A stretch of 6,505 nt of DNA from Dehalococcoidia bacterium (GTDB lineage Bacteria; Chloroflexota; Dehalococcoidia; SHYD01; SHYC01). The notes below the pieces were generated by a model. That model saw nothing but the letters and a program-made list of their open reading frames with translations, was not told the origin of the DNA and did no database searches. The stretch is from contig JAENIT010000100.1 in assembly GCA_016844365.1 (NCBI GenBank), positions 1 to 6,505 on the forward strand, read 5' to 3'. Positions 4,301-6,505 of the stretch are shown in pieces (positions within the stretch are counted from its first letter, which is position 1; each line of letters starts with the position of its first letter). Made by a program: the position numbers and the translations under genes.

Positions 4301-6505
4301 CATCGCCTTTGATCTGCCCCAAGGGGTCCTTGCGGCCCTGCTGCGGGTAGTGACTAACCATGAGTGGCCCCTGGCTTCCTTTTTCCTGGAGATCGCTAGA
4401 GAGAGGGGAGACACTAGTTTTCTAGCACCAAAACCGCCACATCAGGTGGTGGAAGACGTAGCGTCCCTCTCGATCCATGATAGGTCGCATCCTGCGCTGT
4501 CAGCGATTGAAAAGCCGATTGCTCCTGACCTGAAGAGAATAGCGGATTTCCTGGGGGCTGACGGCCCCCTATCCAATTCCTTTCCGGGGTTTGAGTATCG
4601 AGGCGAGCAGGTGCAGATGGCCCAAGCCGTGGCTCAGGCTTTCAATGAAGGCCGGCATCTCCTAGCCGAAGCCGGCACTGGAACCGGCAAGTCTCTGGCC
4701 TACCTTTCTCCATCGGCCATGATGGCCCAACAGAACCACGTACCCGTGGTCATATCCACCAATACCATAAACCTCCAAGAGCAACTGGTGAACAAAGATA
4801 TCCCTGAGCTTATCCGAGCTCTAGCCAGCGAACTGAACCAGAGTAATGGTATCACCCCAACGTCTGTCGGTCAGAATGACTCAACAGCATCCCTTCGGGT
4901 GGCACAGCTAAAGGGACGCGCCAACTACCTTTGTCTGCGGCGCTTTGCTTCCTCCCTCGGCTCTCTACAATCCATGGAAGAGGCCTCATTCACGGCCCGT
5001 CTCCTGGTATGGTTGGCTTCCACCACTACCGGCGATCGGGCAGAGGTGGCCATTAACTCCAGAGAAAACGAGCTCTGGAACCGTGTTTCAGCCCAGGAGG
5101 GCAATTGCCTCAGCGGACCGTGCAGTTATGTGAATAGCGGTCTCTGTTTCTTGTACCGAGCCCGAGAGCGGGCCGCTTCCTCCCACATGGTGGTGGTGAA
5201 TCACGCCCTGCTGGTTTCCGATATAGTTCGGGATGGTGCAGTCCTGCCCGACCACGACTATCTGGTTATTGACGAAGCCCACCACCTGGAGGACGTAGCC
5301 ACGGAGCAGATGGGATATCGAGTGGCCCTGCGAGACCTGGCGGACTACCTGGACCACCTGAGCCGTCCGGGCGGAGGGGGCAGACCTCAAGGGTTGCTGT
5401 CAACGGTCCAGGGACTTCTTACTCAAGAGGGATCGCCTCTATACCGTGGCGGCGCTTTAGCCCAGCGCATCGACTCTTTACACGGAAAGGTGTCCTCCAC
5501 CAGATCCCGCGGCGAGCTCCTGTACCAGATTCTGGGCCGTATCCTCAACACCCACGGAGAGGACAGCGGCGGCTATAGCAGACGGCTGCGCATTACCCCC
5601 AACGTCCGAAAACACGAAGTATGGCGAGATTTAGAGCAGGCGTGGGAGAACCTTCACCTCTCTCTGGAGGAACTGGAACGGGATCTCTCCAGAGTGGCCG
5701 GAGCTATTGAAGAGCTAGCTAGAGAGAAAGAGGACCCGTGGGTAGACCTCCTGACTGAGGTGGCCGCCGCTCTACCCGCAGGGTCTATCATCCACCGCCA
5801 GATGACCACCTTCATCTCTGCCCCTGATCCCGACGGTATCTATTGGCTGGAATCCCAGAACCAGGGGCAATCGCCCCTAATGTGCGCTGCTCCGCTAGAC
5901 GTATCCGCCGCTCTGGACAAGCTGCTCTTCTCGAAAAGGAAATCAGTGGTGCTTACCAGCGCCACCCTTCAAACGGAGGGCAACTTCGAGTATATAAAGG
6001 GGCGGTTGGGACTCAAAGCTCCTGAAGAGCTGGCAGTCGGCTCCCCCTTTGAGTACCTGAACACGACTCTCATCTACACACCGAAGGACATGCCTGGACC
6101 CGAGAGGCCAGGCTACATGGAAACCCTGGACAGGGCTCTGGTAGAGATGTGCTCTGCCACCGGCGGCAGAGCCTTAGTCCTGTTCACCTCCCATAGCGCG
6201 CTTCAAAGGGCCTACAACTCGGTCAAAGAGCCTCTGGGCAGGGCCGACATCCAGGTCTTGGGCCAGACCGTAGACGGCACTCCGGCATATATCCTTTCCA
6301 CATTCAAATCCCAGCCTCGGACTGTTCTCATGGGGACCAGCAGCTTCTGGGAGGGCGTAGACGTGGTAGGAGATGCTTTAAGCCTTCTGGTCATCACCAG
6401 ACTGCCCTTTACTGTGCCTACAGACCCGGTGTTTGCCGCCAGATCTCAGCAATTCTCCGATCCCTTTAACCAGTTCGCCATACCGCAGGCCATCTTGCGA
6501 TTTCG
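4239..6505 (+). CDS. dinG: DinG-family ATP-dependent DNA helicase (XPD-like, Fe-S), downstream part of broken dinG, 3' end outside window
   Basis: This frame is open from 4212 to the window end. It begins with the Exo III motif HHRALPDA (4242-4265) and the usual linker (FLALRSIAFDLPQGVL, then NHEWPLASFFLE). The superfamily 2 helicase follows: EYRGEQVQMAQAVAQAF (Q-like), Walker A AGTGTGKS (4671-4694), STNTINLQEQL (Ia), DEAH in VIDEAHHLED (5271-5282), LTSATL (5952-5969), ALVLFTS (IV) and FWEGVD (6345-6362) with TRLPF. Four cysteines at codons 4932, 5106, 5121 and 5145 (C-x57-C-x4-C-x7-C) match the 4Fe-4S cluster of XPD and DinG, which unwind 5'-3' and act on damaged DNA, R-loops or forks. The final motif (QxxGRxxR) lies beyond the edge. 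GTG 4239 is the first conventional start and ATG 4275 the next. Neither has a ribosome binding site, which argues that this is the rest of the gene started at 3869. A separately translated helicase cannot be excluded. Confidence 0.88.
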   Translation, partial: MHHRALPDACGAMGIFLALRSIAFDLPQGVLAALLRVVTNHEWPLASFFLEIARERGDTSFLAPKPPHQVVEDVASLSIHDRSHPALSAIEKPIAPDLKRIADFLGADGPLSNSFPGFEYRGEQVQMAQAVAQAFNEGRHLLAEAGTGTGKSLAYLSPSAMMAQQNHVPVVISTNTINLQEQLVNKDIPELIRALASELNQSNGITPTSVGQNDSTASLRVAQLKGRANYLCLRRFASSLGSLQSMEEASFTARLLVWLASTTTGDRAEVAINSRENELWNRVSAQEGNCLSGPCSYVNSGLCFLYRARERAASSHMVVVNHALLVSDIVRDGAVLPDHDYLVIDEAHHLEDVATEQMGYRVALRDLADYLDHLSRPGGGGRPQGLLSTVQGLLTQEGSPLYRGGALAQRIDSLHGKVSSTRSRGELLYQILGRILNTHGEDSGGYSRRLRITPNVRKHEVWRDLEQAWENLHLSLEELERDLSRVAGAIEELAREKEDPWVDLLTEVAAALPAGSIIHRQMTTFISAPDPDGIYWLESQNQGQSPLMCAAPLDVSAALDKLLFSKRKSVVLTSATLQTEGNFEYIKGRLGLKAPEELAVGSPFEYLNTTLIYTPKDMPGPERPGYMETLDRALVEMCSATGGRALVLFTSHSALQRAYNSVKEPLGRADIQVLGQTVDGTPAYILSTFKSQPRTVLMGTSSFWEGVDVVGDALSLLVITRLPFTVPTDPVFAARSQQFSDPFNQFAIPQAILRF

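Noticed and set aside
1..6505. An undescribed defence, mobile or biosynthetic system
   Set aside because: All coding regions match well-known housekeeping families. There are no integrase or transposase motifs, terminal repeats, CRISPR-like repeats or clusters of unknown genes.

Overview
The window is an ordinary bacterial chromosomal segment of moderately high GC. It carries five recognisable housekeeping genes and no mobile element, CRISPR array or RNA gene that I can support. The helicase near the right end has the fused exonuclease-helicase (DinG) architecture typical of Firmicutes and Chloroflexota. That fusion, together with a 776-residue PEP synthase and a tsaB-ndk pair, makes a Chloroflexota-like (possibly Dehalococcoidia) source my best guess. 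The taxonomic call is a weak inference made without any search.

Layout from left to right. Positions 3-293 hold the C-terminal part of TsaB (tRNA t6A synthesis), cut by the window edge. After 27 bases comes ndk (321-773, + strand, TTG start), probably in the same operon. Converging on ndk and overlapping its 3' end by 14 bases is rsfS (- strand, 1104-760), encoding the ribosomal silencing factor. Its reading frame has no ATG, GTG or TTG that would give a full-length protein. The best start is a CTG at 1104 with a strong Shine-Dalgarno and a perfect TATAAT box upstream. A 363-base gene-free, divergent regulatory region (1105-1467) separates rsfS from ppsA. It holds the rsfS promoter, a possible ppsA promoter, a leader hairpin and small repeats. 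The intact phosphoenolpyruvate synthase gene ppsA (1468-3798) follows and ends in a clear intrinsic terminator (3827-3849).

The right third (3869-6505) is a dinG-type gene: an N-terminal DEDDh exonuclease joined to an XPD-like iron-sulfur helicase. It is broken at about 4229-4242. The exonuclease start and its first two motifs are in one frame. The third exonuclease motif and the whole helicase continue in the next frame, open to the window end. The distance between the conserved blocks also suggests that roughly 15 codons are missing, so the break looks like an out-of-frame deletion rather than a single slipped base. The helicase motifs are otherwise well preserved, with four Fe-S cysteines, Walker A, DEAH, SAT and FWEGVD.

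The genes cover tRNA modification, nucleotide balance, ribosome silencing, gluconeogenic carbon flow and DNA repair. They look like neighbours of convenience rather than one pathway. I found no convincing undescribed system. The two points most worth following are the non-canonical CTG start of rsfS and the broken dinG exonuclease domain.
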